This document shows, piece after piece, positions 1-5,100 of a stretch of DNA of 5,235 nucleotides. The DNA comes from Armatimonadota bacterium (GTDB lineage: Bacteria > Armatimonadota > SYMT01). The DNA lies in assembly GCA_020696885.1 (NCBI GenBank), contig JAJFMS010000511.1:1-5235 (forward strand), in the 5' to 3' direction. Both the position numbers and the translations under genes were made by a program. Every line of letters begins with the position of its first letter. Position 1 is the stretch's first letter. Below the pieces are notes generated by a model, which worked only from the letters and a program-made list of their open reading frames with translations, was not told the DNA's origin and did not search any database.

Positions 1-169
1 GGGTGGCGGGCGGTCCCACGCAGACCGCCTCGTCCGCCAGCAGCGTGTGGAGGCAATCCTGGTCCGCCTGGCTGTAGACCGCCACGGTGGCGATGCCGAG
101 CTCCCGGCAGGCGCGGATCACGCGGACGGCGATCTCGCCGCGATTCGCAATGAGGACTTTTTTGAACAT
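1..169 (-). CDS. accC: Biotin carboxylase subunit of acetyl-CoA carboxylase, N-terminal 56 residues (partial)
   Basis: AccC carboxylates biotin on its carrier protein using ATP and bicarbonate, the first half-reaction of acetyl-CoA carboxylase in fatty acid synthesis; it is cytosolic. Only the N-terminal part of the biotin carboxylase domain is present, and the gene runs off the left edge. The start reads [20 protein letters not shown], the very conserved opening of the family, followed by C-R-E-L-G-I, V-A-V-Y-S and D-E-A-V-C-V-G-P. The ATG at 169-167 overlaps the stop codon of the upstream prepilin-like gene by one base (TAATG), which suggests translational coupling; no strong Shine-Dalgarno sequence precedes it. 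The family call is secure. The ATP-grasp and C-terminal domains cannot be inspected, and paralogues such as propionyl-CoA or pyruvate carboxylase share this N-terminus, but the accB-like neighbour favours accC. Confidence 0.93.
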   Translation of the reverse strand, partial: MFKKVLIANRGEIAVRVIRACRELGIATVAVYSQADQDCLHTLLADEAVCVGPPAT

Positions 170-522
170 TAATGTCCCGGGTGGACGCAGCGCACCTGTC
201 CGGTGGCCGGATCGAACTGGTAGGGCTCTTTTCCTACCGGACAAGCGAGCATCGAGACCGGCAGCCGCAGCTCCGCCAGGCTCTTCGGCCGGTTCTCCTC
301 ATCCGAGGAAGTGGCGATCTGGTACGCCTGCCGGATCTGCGACAGGTTGTTCGTACAGTCGACGCTCTTGGCCCGCTCCATCGGAGAGGCGGTGGTCTTA
401 CCCGCCGCGTCCTTCCCGCCCTTTAGATAGCGAGGGAGCAGGATCGCTGCAAGGACCCCGATGATCACCACTACCACGAGGATCTCGACCAGCGAGAAGG
501 CGCGCCGCTTTCCGGTGGGCAT
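169..522 (-). CDS. Type IV prepilin / type II secretion pseudopilin-like protein
   Basis: The protein has 117 residues. It starts with a short basic leader (MPTGKRRA), then F-S-L-V-E, then an uncharged helix to about residue 30 and L-L-P-R-Y-L. This is a class III signal peptide: cleavage by prepilin peptidase would be expected between Ala8 and Phe9, with Glu at +5 of the mature protein. The residue before cleavage is Ala instead of the usual Gly, a tolerated but less common variant. The rest is a small soluble head with three cysteines (C56, C94, C112); the end, from A-C-P-V-G to a second Cys and P-G-H, resembles the C-terminal loop of many short pseudopilins, where C94 and C112 could form a disulfide. 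A GGAGG about 11 nt upstream supports the ATG at 522. The gene is 26 nt downstream of the accB-like gene and overlaps accC by one base, so it is firmly inside the operon. No other pilus or secretion gene is visible. Its role here is unknown. Confidence 0.85.
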   Translation of the reverse strand: MPTGKRRAFSLVEILVVVVIIGVLAAILLPRYLKGGKDAAGKTTASPMERAKSVDCTNNLSQIRQAYQIATSSDEENRPKSLAELRLPVSMLACPVGKEPYQFDPATGQVRCVHPGH

Positions 523-548
523 GGCTAACTCATCCTCCGTGCTCGCGC

Positions 549-977
549 CTAGGCGGAACGAGAGTCCAGGTCGGGAGAGCGGTTGGGGTCCAGCACGAAC
601 AGCTCCTGGCCGAACTCCACGGCATCCCCGTCTTCCACGAGGGCTGTGACGACGTAGCCGGTCTGCTGGGCGACGATCGGGTTGAGGATGCGCATCGAGT
701 CGATGTTCCCGAGCACCGCGTCTTCGGCGACGTGGTCTCCGGGGCGCAGCGGCTTCTTGGGCGCGCGGTAGATCCCCACCATGCCGGCGCGGACCACCTG
801 CCGGTCCGAAACCTGCACCGCTTCGTCCGCTTCCGCTGCATCGGGGGGCGGCGGCGGGAACAGGCCGCGGATGCGTCGCGCGCGCAGCTTCCACCCCTCG
901 CCTTCCACGGCGACTTCACCCACGTGGGACTGCCGCTGCAGCAGCCGGAGCACCGCCTCGATCCGCTCTACGTTCAT
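549..977 (-). CDS. BCCP-like protein lacking the biotin-accepting lysine
   Basis: This 142-residue protein has the layout of the biotin carboxyl carrier protein of acetyl-CoA carboxylase. It has an N-terminal helix and strand segment (MNVERIEAVLRLLQ to about residue 36), a Pro/Ala/Glu linker (40-53), and a C-terminal biotinyl-domain barrel (about 62-131) with A-G-M-V-G, G-D-H-V and V-E-D-G-D-A-V-E-F-G-Q-E-L. In true BCCP the hairpin reads E-A-M-K-M and the lysine carries biotin. Here residues 93-97 are D-S-M-R-I, so the acceptor is Arg96 (codon CGC). Lysines elsewhere are only K30, K74 and K75, none at the hairpin. The segment matching the E. coli 'thumb' is also shortened. Any lysine codon differs from CGC at two or more positions, so one sequencing error cannot explain the change. 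The gene lies 30 nt after efp, has no recognisable Shine-Dalgarno site, and is upstream of accC. It may be a non-biotinylated structural or regulatory homologue, comparable to plant BADC proteins, or a decayed accB. The fold is confident; the function is open. Confidence 0.85.
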   Translation of the reverse strand: MNVERIEAVLRLLQRQSHVGEVAVEGEGWKLRARRIRGLFPPPPPDAAEADEAVQVSDRQVVRAGMVGIYRAPKKPLRPGDHVAEDAVLGNIDSMRILNPIVAQQTGYVVTALVEDGDAVEFGQELFVLDPNRSPDLDSRSA

Positions 978-1007
978 TGGTTCAGCTTTTACGCAGAAGG
1001 CTGGAAG

Positions 1008-1568
1008 CTACTTCACGCGCTCGATGTAGCTGTCGGTGCGGGTATCCACGCGGATCTTCTCACCCACGTTGATGAAGAGCGGCACGTTCACCACGGCGCC
1101 GGTCTCGATGGTGGCCGGCTTGGAGCCTCCGGACGCGGTGTCACCGCGCAGGCCCGGGTCCGTCTCCGTCACCTCGAACTCCATCGCCATCGGGAGGTCC
1201 ACGCCTAGGACCTTCTCGTTGTGGCTGAGCACTTCGACTTCGGTGTTGTCCTTGAGATACTTGACCGCCGACCCGATCGACTTGGAGGGGATCGGGAACT
1301 GGTCGAAGGTATCCATGTCCATGAAGAAGTACTCGTCGTCCTGGCTGTAGAGGAAGTTCATCTTCTTCCGCTCCAGGATCGCCTGCTCCATCTTCTCACC
1401 GGCACGGAACGTCTTGTCGATGGTGGCGCCGGTGCGCAGGTTCCGCAGTCGGGTGCGGACGAACGCGCCGCCCTTCCCCGGTTTAACGTGCTGGAACTCG
1501 ATGATCTGGAAGATGTCGCCCTCCATGATGAAGGACAGTCCGTTACGAAAATCGCTGGTATCGATCAA
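1008..1568 (-). CDS. efp: Translation elongation factor P
   Basis: EF-P binds the ribosome beside the P site and relieves stalling at consecutive prolines. The 186-residue length is normal for the family. It starts M-I-D-T-S-D-F-R-N-G and contains the domain I loop K-P-G-K-G-G-A-F-V-R, in which Lys32 is the usually modified residue at the tip (the same number as in Bacillus subtilis EF-P). The middle OB domain contains Y-F-F-M-D, and the C-terminal OB domain ends with V-P-L-F-I-N-V-G-E-K-I-R-V-D-T-R-T-D-S-Y, the hallmark EF-P C-terminus. Translation starts at TTG (1568-1566), placed by family alignment and by a GGAG six nucleotides upstream; no in-frame ATG or GTG lies just before it. No modification gene (epmA/epmB, earP, ymfI) is in the window, so the type of Lys32 modification cannot be inferred. 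It is the first gene of the operon continuing into the accB-like, prepilin-like and accC genes. Confidence 0.97.
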   Translation of the reverse strand: MIDTSDFRNGLSFIMEGDIFQIIEFQHVKPGKGGAFVRTRLRNLRTGATIDKTFRAGEKMEQAILERKKMNFLYSQDDEYFFMDMDTFDQFPIPSKSIGSAVKYLKDNTEVEVLSHNEKVLGVDLPMAMEFEVTETDPGLRGDTASGGSKPATIETGAVVNVPLFINVGEKIRVDTRTDSYIERVK

Positions 1569-1574
1569 GGGGCG

Positions 1575-1578
1575 CTCC
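1575..1578 (-). promoter_or_regulatory. Ribosome binding site of efp (supports TTG start)
   Basis: GGAG on the minus strand lies 6 nt before TTG at 1568-1566. Together with the family-typical N-terminus it fixes the non-ATG start. Confidence 0.7.
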
Positions 1579-1604
1579 GAAATCTTCGCTAAGAAAACCG
1601 CATT

Positions 1605-1633
1605 AGGTTAGCACAAGGCCCTTCGGGTGTCAA
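1605..1633 (-). promoter_or_regulatory. Sigma-70-type promoter of the efp operon
   Basis: On the minus strand a perfect -35 hexamer TTGACA (1633-1628) is followed after exactly 17 nt by TAACCT (1610-1605), which matches a relaxed TANNNT -10 box. Transcription would start near 1598, giving a leader of about 30 nt that contains the efp ribosome binding site. The -35 match and spacing are strong and the -10 is only 3 of 6 to TATAAT. An alternative -10 (TAAAAT, minus strand, 1652-1647) has no good -35 partner. Confidence 0.6.
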
Positions 1634-1663
1634 CCGGGATCGGTCGATTTTAGCGCGATGCCG

Positions 1664-1669
1664 TACAAT
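1664..1669 (+). promoter_or_regulatory. Possible -10 box for the protease gene
   Basis: TACAAT on the plus strand matches TATAAT at 5 of 6 positions and lies in the divergent region. No convincing -35 hexamer is found 15 to 19 nt upstream, so this may be an activator-dependent promoter or a chance match. If used, the mRNA would begin near 1676, just before the hairpin at 1684-1725. Confidence 0.3.
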
Positions 1670-1683
1670 CTAGGGCGGCCGAG

Positions 1684-1725
1684 GGACGGAAGGGGCGGGC
1701 AACTTTTTCGATGCCCCTGCCGTCC
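1684..1725 (+). other. Imperfect 13-bp hairpin in the protease leader
   Basis: Left arm 1684-1696 and right arm 1713-1725 are complementary at 12 of 13 positions (a single A opposite G at 1690), with a 16-nt loop that includes a run of five T. It is too far from the efp coding region to be its terminator and lies downstream of the efp promoter start only in the opposite direction. It most likely forms near the 5' end of the protease mRNA. Its function, for example transcript stabilisation or regulation, is inferred. Confidence 0.5.
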
Positions 1726-1780
1726 AACCTGCGAACCTCCACGTGGCCGGCTCTGCATCGGCCAAGCGGTCGGGGCCTGG

Positions 1781-1788
1781 AAAGGAGG
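1781..1788 (+). promoter_or_regulatory. Strong Shine-Dalgarno site of the protease
   Basis: AAAGGAGG lies 5 nt before ATG 1794 and decides that start over the longer reading from GTG 1743. The longer version would put 17 non-hydrophobic residues before the signal peptide. CCTCC at 1736-1740 could pair with the GGAGG here. Confidence 0.85.
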
Positions 1789-1793
1789 CGGCG

Positions 1794-3185
1794 ATGAGAT
1801 GTCCGGTGCTGCGGATTACGGCTTCTGCGCTGGTGGTGGGGTTGGCGTTGGCGGGAGCGGCCCGGTCGGATGTGCCCGTTAATGCCTCCCTGAGCCCGGC
1901 GCGCCCCGTTGGCGGCTGCGGGAACATGTATTTTAGCTGGGTCACCCAACCGGCCCTCCAGATCGTGACGTTCCACGAGGGCGTGACGGACCCTGCGGAG
2001 GCGGCGCGCTCCCTCGCCGCGAAGCACGACCTGAAGATCCGCCACGTCTACTACCGGGCGATCAAGGGGTTCTCCGCCGTCATCCCTCACGAGACGCTCC
2101 AGGCGCTACGCCAGGATCCGCGCGTGAAGTCGATCCAGCGCTCGGAGCTCGTGAAGACCGCGCAGTACGCACGCCTGGTTCCGGCGCTGAACCCCGGCTA
2201 CCGGCCCGTGCTCGGGCGCTTCGGTACGATCAATCGCCCGGCGGTGCTCCAGCGCCCCGACGGGCGCGTCCCGCAGTCGCTGCCGGCACCTGGTGCCGAG
2301 TCCCGTCTACCGGGTAGTGAGCCGCTGGCGACCGTGGACGAGGAGCCGGTAACGTCGCTGGCGGTGGCGGTGCTGGATACCGGGATTCAAGCGGACCACC
2401 CCGAGCTGAACGTGGACCTGAATCGAAGCCGCAGCTTCGTGCCCGGGGTGTCGAGACCGAACGACGGCCGCGGGCATGGCACCTACATCGCGGGGCTGAT
2501 CGGCGCGCTCGGGAAGTCCGGGGTCCGCGGGCAGGCGCCCGGAGCCTCGCTCTGGGCGATCAAGGTGTTGGACGATGAAGGCACCGGCATGGACGCGGAC
2601 GTGATCAAGGGCCTCGACTACCTGATCTTCAACGCACGCCGGGTGGCGGTCGCCAACCTGAGCCTGGAAGGGCGGCGCTCACCGGCGCTGGATGCCGCGG
2701 CGAGCGCCGCGACGGCGGCCGGGATCGTGGTGGTAGTCGCGGCGGGTAACGGCGGTGTGAATTCCCGGGAGATCTCCCCGGCGCGTGAGCCGAGGGTCCT
2801 CGCCGTGGCGTCCACCGATGACGGCTCCGGCGCCCAGGGTCCGCTGGGATTTGCGAAGTTCAGCAACTTCGGCGACCATGTGGCACTGGTGGCCTCCGGC
2901 GTGAACGTCCGGTCCACGTGGAAGGGTAGTGGTTACCGGGAGCTCAGTGGTACCAGTGTCTCCGCGGCCCTGGCATCCGGCGCCGCGATGCGCCTGATCC
3001 TGGTGAACGGCCGGGACCTGGGACGAGACGGGCGGCTCGACCTCCGAGACGTGGAGTTGACCAAGCTCAAGCTGGTGCAGGGAGCGGCGGCTCCGGACGA
3101 AGGCGCTGCCTGCGGTGGGGAGTCGGGGATCGTGGAAGGCCCCGACGGGCGGCTCTACCCAGTCCTGGCGAAGCTGGGCCTCTGA
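1794..3185 (+). CDS. Secreted subtilisin-like serine protease (S8 family) with I9 propeptide
   Basis: This 463-residue subtilase is predicted to be exported, to cleave off its own propeptide and to act outside the cytoplasm. Residues 1-25 form a Sec signal peptide (M-R-C, hydrophobic core, A-R-S with likely cleavage before Asp26). Residues about 55-123 look like an Inhibitor_I9 propeptide (L-Q-I-V-T-F, G-F-S-A-V-I-P, D-P-R-V-K-S-I). A Pro/Arg-rich stretch of about 60 residues links it to the catalytic domain. There the triad is Asp195 (A-V-L-D-T-G-I), His228 (G-R-G-H-G-T) and Ser388 (S-G-T-S), with oxyanion Asn319 (A-A-G-N-G); spacings match subtilisin (33, 91 and 69 residues). The motif after Ser388 is V-S-A-A and lacks the usual Pro. 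Near the C-terminus, D408 to D419 form an EF-hand-like loop. C42 and C440 are the only cysteines outside the signal peptide and could pair. The gene diverges from efp. The substrate is unknown. Confidence 0.93.
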   Translation: MRCPVLRITASALVVGLALAGAARSDVPVNASLSPARPVGGCGNMYFSWVTQPALQIVTFHEGVTDPAEAARSLAAKHDLKIRHVYYRAIKGFSAVIPHETLQALRQDPRVKSIQRSELVKTAQYARLVPALNPGYRPVLGRFGTINRPAVLQRPDGRVPQSLPAPGAESRLPGSEPLATVDEEPVTSLAVAVLDTGIQADHPELNVDLNRSRSFVPGVSRPNDGRGHGTYIAGLIGALGKSGVRGQAPGASLWAIKVLDDEGTGMDADVIKGLDYLIFNARRVAVANLSLEGRRSPALDAAASAATAAGIVVVVAAGNGGVNSREISPAREPRVLAVASTDDGSGAQGPLGFAKFSNFGDHVALVASGVNVRSTWKGSGYRELSGTSVSAALASGAAMRLILVNGRDLGRDGRLDLRDVELTKLKLVQGAAAPDEGAACGGESGIVEGPDGRLYPVLAKLGL

Positions 3186-3219
3186 CCGACGAGGCGTGTT
3201 CCTCATCGTTGACGGCTGA

Positions 3220-3233
3220 CTTGGGTCCCCAAG
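3220..3233. repeat. Short inverted repeat
   Basis: CTTGGGTCCCCAAG folds as a 5-bp stem with a 4-nt loop, 35 nt after the protease stop codon. It is weak on its own and lacks a T tract, but may add to transcript 3' end structure. Confidence 0.25.
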
Positions 3234-3263
3234 ATCCCTAGCGCGATAGCCGTGATCGGAGCA

Positions 3264-3292
3264 CCGGGAGGGCGGGCCAGCCACCCTCCCGG
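3264..3292. terminator. Convergent hairpin, candidate bidirectional terminator without T tract
   Basis: Perfect 9-bp arms CCGGGAGGG (3264-3272) and CCCTCCCGG (3284-3292) enclose an 11-nt loop. The hairpin lies between the ends of two convergent genes, 79 nt after the protease stop and 20 nt after the stop of the YHS-like gene on the other strand. No T run follows on either strand, so it is not a classical intrinsic terminator; it may act as a 3' stabiliser or a pause site. Confidence 0.4.
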
Positions 3293-3311
3293 GTACTACC
3301 GTGTGAGCGGG

Positions 3312-3590
3312 TTACTTCTTGGGGGTGGGGATGTGATCCGCCTTGGCGAACTTGGCCGGGTCCTTCTTGAACGCCTCGGGGCAGCCGGCGCAGCAGAAGA
3401 AGTAGCGGTTGCCCTTGTGGTCAGCGAACATCTTCTTCTTGGTGGCGTCGGCGATGTTGACTTTGTTGTCCTTCATCACGGCGCAGGCCACTTCCTTGGG
3501 CGCCGCTTTGGCGGTCTTAGCCGCCTGGGCGGAGGACACGGAGACCGCCAGCATCAGGGCGGCGCCAGCGAGCAGGGTCACGTTCTTCAT
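3312..3590 (-). CDS. Exported small YHS/TRASH-like metal-binding domain protein
   Basis: The 92-residue protein starts with a Sec signal peptide (M-K-N-V-T, hydrophobic core, A-Q-A with cleavage near residue 23). A Lys/Ala-rich spacer follows, then one small domain from about residue 34. The domain has C36-A-V-M, a charged middle part (K-V-N-I, then K-G-N-R-Y-F-F) and C66-C67-A-G-C70, followed by E-A-F-K-K-D-P-A-K-F. This C...Y-F-C-C-A-G-C...F-x-x-D-P-x-K-[YF] layout is typical of YHS and related TRASH-type domains, often linked to copper or other metal handling. The tail is basic (T-P-K-K). A GGAG 9 nt upstream of the ATG supports the start. No partner gene such as a copper ATPase or multicopper oxidase is in the window, so a role as a periplasmic metal chaperone or sensor is inference. 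The domain family is fairly sure; the metal is not. Confidence 0.85.
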   Translation of the reverse strand: MKNVTLLAGAALMLAVSVSSAQAAKTAKAAPKEVACAVMKDNKVNIADATKKKMFADHKGNRYFFCCAGCPEAFKKDPAKFAKADHIPTPKK

Positions 3591-3618
3591 TGAGGGATTC
3601 TCCGGCAGAGATCGGGCT

Positions 3619-3633
3619 CCGGCGTGGCGCCGG
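3619..3633. repeat. 6-bp hairpin in the leader of the YHS-like gene
   Basis: CCGGCG (3619-3624) and CGCCGG (3628-3633) are separated by TGG. On the minus strand this lies between the candidate promoter at 3644-3649 and the ribosome binding site at 3600-3603, so it would be in the mRNA leader. Confidence 0.35.
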
Positions 3634-3643
3634 CTCCACCTGA

Positions 3644-3649
3644 TTTATA
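3644..3649 (-). promoter_or_regulatory. Candidate -10 box of the YHS-like gene
   Basis: TATAAA on the minus strand (5 of 6 to consensus) stands out in GC-rich DNA and would start transcription near 3637, giving a leader of about 47 nt. The best -35 partner, GTGATC with an 18-nt gap, is only 3 of 6, so the promoter may need an activator. Confidence 0.4.
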
Positions 3650-3758
3650 CGTTTCTGCGGGCCTAAAGATCACCGGGAACCACGCGGGGGGAGGTATCTG
3701 GTAAAGTTAGGTAGACGCGAACCCGGGCCCGTTCTCAATCGTCAGTAGAGCCGGCAGG

Positions 3759-3778
3759 CAGGCGTGAGACGGCGCCTG
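3759..3778. repeat. 6-bp inverted repeat upstream of the membrane protein gene
   Basis: CAGGCG (3759-3764) and CGCCTG (3773-3778) flank an 8-nt loop. It is one of several small repeats in the 3651-3849 spacer, where no clear plus-strand promoter could be identified. Confidence 0.3.
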
Positions 3779-3813
3779 GTTCCCCGGTTCCCCTGGTTCG
3801 TGATCAGTTCCCC
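3778..3813 (+). repeat. Direct octamer repeats GGTTCCCC
   Basis: GGTTCCCC occurs twice in tandem (3778-3793). A truncated TGGTTC (3794-3799) and AGTTCCCC (3806-3813) follow. Phased 8-nt repeats 40 to 70 nt before a start codon could be a regulator site or simple slippage; there is no direct evidence for binding. Confidence 0.35.
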
Positions 3814-3830
3814 GCGCGTGCCGAGCGCGG
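3812..3830. repeat. 6-bp hairpin just before the membrane protein ribosome binding site
   Basis: CCGCGC (3812-3817) and GCGCGG (3825-3830) form a perfect GC stem with a 7-nt loop, ending 6 nt before the AAAGGAGG site. In mRNA it could limit or shape access to the ribosome binding site. Confidence 0.35.
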
Positions 3831-3836
3831 TAGCCC

Positions 3837-3844
3837 AAAGGAGG
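3837..3844 (+). promoter_or_regulatory. Shine-Dalgarno site deciding the GTG start at 3850
   Basis: AAAGGAGG lies 5 nt before GTG 3850, the same sequence and spacing as at the protease gene. Confidence 0.8.
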
Positions 3845-3849
3845 CCGCA

Positions 3850-5007
3850 GTGCGGCGCGATAGCTCAGATGCCGGCGGCCCGCTGGAATCGCTTCAGGGA
3901 GTCTTCTCTACAGGGATGATCCTGTCGGGATTGGCCGTCCTCGGCATCACCCTCTATTACATCTATGGTACGCTGGCCGCCAGCGATCAGTTGTTCCGCG
4001 CCATCCTCCCGGGCGGGCAGCCGATGTCGGCCCAGGACTACCAGCGCAATCTTGCCAACATGGAGCTCCTGACCAAGGTGCTCCTCATCGCCGCCACGGT
4101 GCTGACGGTCTGCGTGGTCGGCCGCTTTTACGCCTACCCCGAGACCGGACTGGCGCTGATCGCCGTGGGCGGTCTCCTGTTCGTGGGGATGCCCTACCTC
4201 ATCGACCATTACGGCGGCGCCGTGGTGAAGCTATCGCCAGCCGCCCTGGCCGGGTCGACTATTCTGGATCCCCGGGGCTTTCTGAAAGGGCGCTTCGGGT
4301 TGGTGGGGCTAGGGATGGGCGGCGCGGGCGGCCTGGTCTTGCTGATGCATGCAGCGGCGTTGATCGCCACGGCCCGGTCTCGCCGGCCGCAGGCGAACCC
4401 GGATGCCGCGAAGACCGCCAACCAGGTGCGCAAGCCCAACGATAGGTTCCTGGGTCCCTGCTGGAGCCTGCCGTTCTGCCGCGACACGGAGAAGAAGCTG
4501 TGCCCGATCCGGCAGACCAAGAAGCCGTGCTGGCGCAAAGGCCGCGGCTGTTACTGCGACCAGAACGTGATCCTCACGCTCAGCGGCGGTAACCAGTACG
4601 CCGCCAGTCGTGGCTCCACCGGCTACATGTCCGCGGCAGCGGCGGCCATGGCCAAGCCGAAGTCGCTCTCCGAAAAGCGCGCCCAGTGTTTGCAGTGCCC
4701 GGTGTACCTGCACCACCAGGGACAGAAGCACCGGTTGCTGGCGCCCGGCTCCCTCGTGGCCGTGGTGGCCGGAATGGCGATCTACTGGGGCTCGATCGTG
4801 ACGGGCTATCCGGTCGCCATCCGCGCCCTGGGACGGGCCACCAGTACCCTCAGCTTCGGCGGCCAGGCTGGCACGGTCCCCGCCTGGGCCGCCGACCTCG
4901 CCACGAACGGCCAGTTGATGTGGATCCTGATCTTCGTGGTGGTGATGCTGGTGGTCTCCTACCTGATGCACTTCGTGGAATGGACACTTTATAAGCTCGG
5001 GATCTAA
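3850..5007 (+). CDS. Six-segment membrane protein with cysteine-rich cytosolic loop, function unknown
   Basis: I do not recognise this 385-residue protein. The GTG start is fixed by the ribosome binding site. Hydrophobic segments lie at about residues 17-40, 73-95, 99-118, 149-174, 299-320 and 355-378. With a cytosolic N-terminus, the long Lys/Arg-rich loop between segments 4 and 5 (about 175-298) is cytosolic, in line with the positive-inside rule. That loop contains eight cysteines: C204, C210, C218, C227, C234, C236, then C280 and C283 as C-L-Q-C. The first group reads G-P-C-W, P-F-C-R, L-C-P, P-C-W and G-C-Y-C-D; the paired C-W elements recall small 'two-CW' cysteine modules, a loose similarity from memory. 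Eight cysteines could bind two metal ions or an iron-sulfur cluster. The only cysteine elsewhere is C88, in segment 2. No enzyme or transporter motif was seen. It appears monocistronic, with the tandem repeat region following. Confidence 0.85.
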   Translation: MRRDSSDAGGPLESLQGVFSTGMILSGLAVLGITLYYIYGTLAASDQLFRAILPGGQPMSAQDYQRNLANMELLTKVLLIAATVLTVCVVGRFYAYPETGLALIAVGGLLFVGMPYLIDHYGGAVVKLSPAALAGSTILDPRGFLKGRFGLVGLGMGGAGGLVLLMHAAALIATARSRRPQANPDAAKTANQVRKPNDRFLGPCWSLPFCRDTEKKLCPIRQTKKPCWRKGRGCYCDQNVILTLSGGNQYAASRGSTGYMSAAAAAMAKPKSLSEKRAQCLQCPVYLHHQGQKHRLLAPGSLVAVVAGMAIYWGSIVTGYPVAIRALGRATSTLSFGGQAGTVPAWAADLATNGQLMWILIFVVVMLVVSYLMHFVEWTLYKLGI

Positions 5008-5070
5008 GGCGCTCTCCCGGTTGTGGGGGTTGAGTGCATGGCGGGCGAGATCGCACTGTGGCTCTGGGCG

Positions 5071-5100
5071 TTCAGGTGTTCGGTGTTCAGGTGTTGGGAA
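5071..5100 (-). repeat. Three inverted copies of the octamer repeat
   Basis: The plus strand reads TCAGGTGT (5072-5079), a 7-nt version lacking A (5080-5086), and TCAGGTGT (5087-5094), then TGGGAA. These are the reverse complement of the downstream ACACCTGA units. The flank TTGGGAA mirrors TTCCCA at 5132-5137, so the arms form an imperfect inverted repeat of about 30 bp with small bulges around a 31-nt loop (5101-5131). Confidence 0.85.

Noticed and set aside
530..919. Second minus-strand frame overlapping the BCCP-like gene
   Set aside because: It is Arg/Ser/Pro-rich with no domain; the BCCP-like frame has clear homology.
732..1208. Plus-strand open frame across the accB-like and efp genes
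   Set aside because: It is a shadow of two well-supported minus-strand genes; GC-rich third positions keep antisense frames open.
1621..1627. CCCTTCGGG as terminator stem upstream of efp
   Set aside because: It is only a 3-bp stem and lies between the promoter -35 and -10 boxes.
1743..1793. Longer protease start at GTG 1743
   Set aside because: It would place a polar stretch before the signal peptide, and the AAAGGAGG site points to ATG 1794.
2679..3284. Minus-strand open frame of 201 codons opposite the protease C-terminus
   Set aside because: It is antisense to conserved catalytic-domain sequence, with no recognisable product or ribosome binding site.
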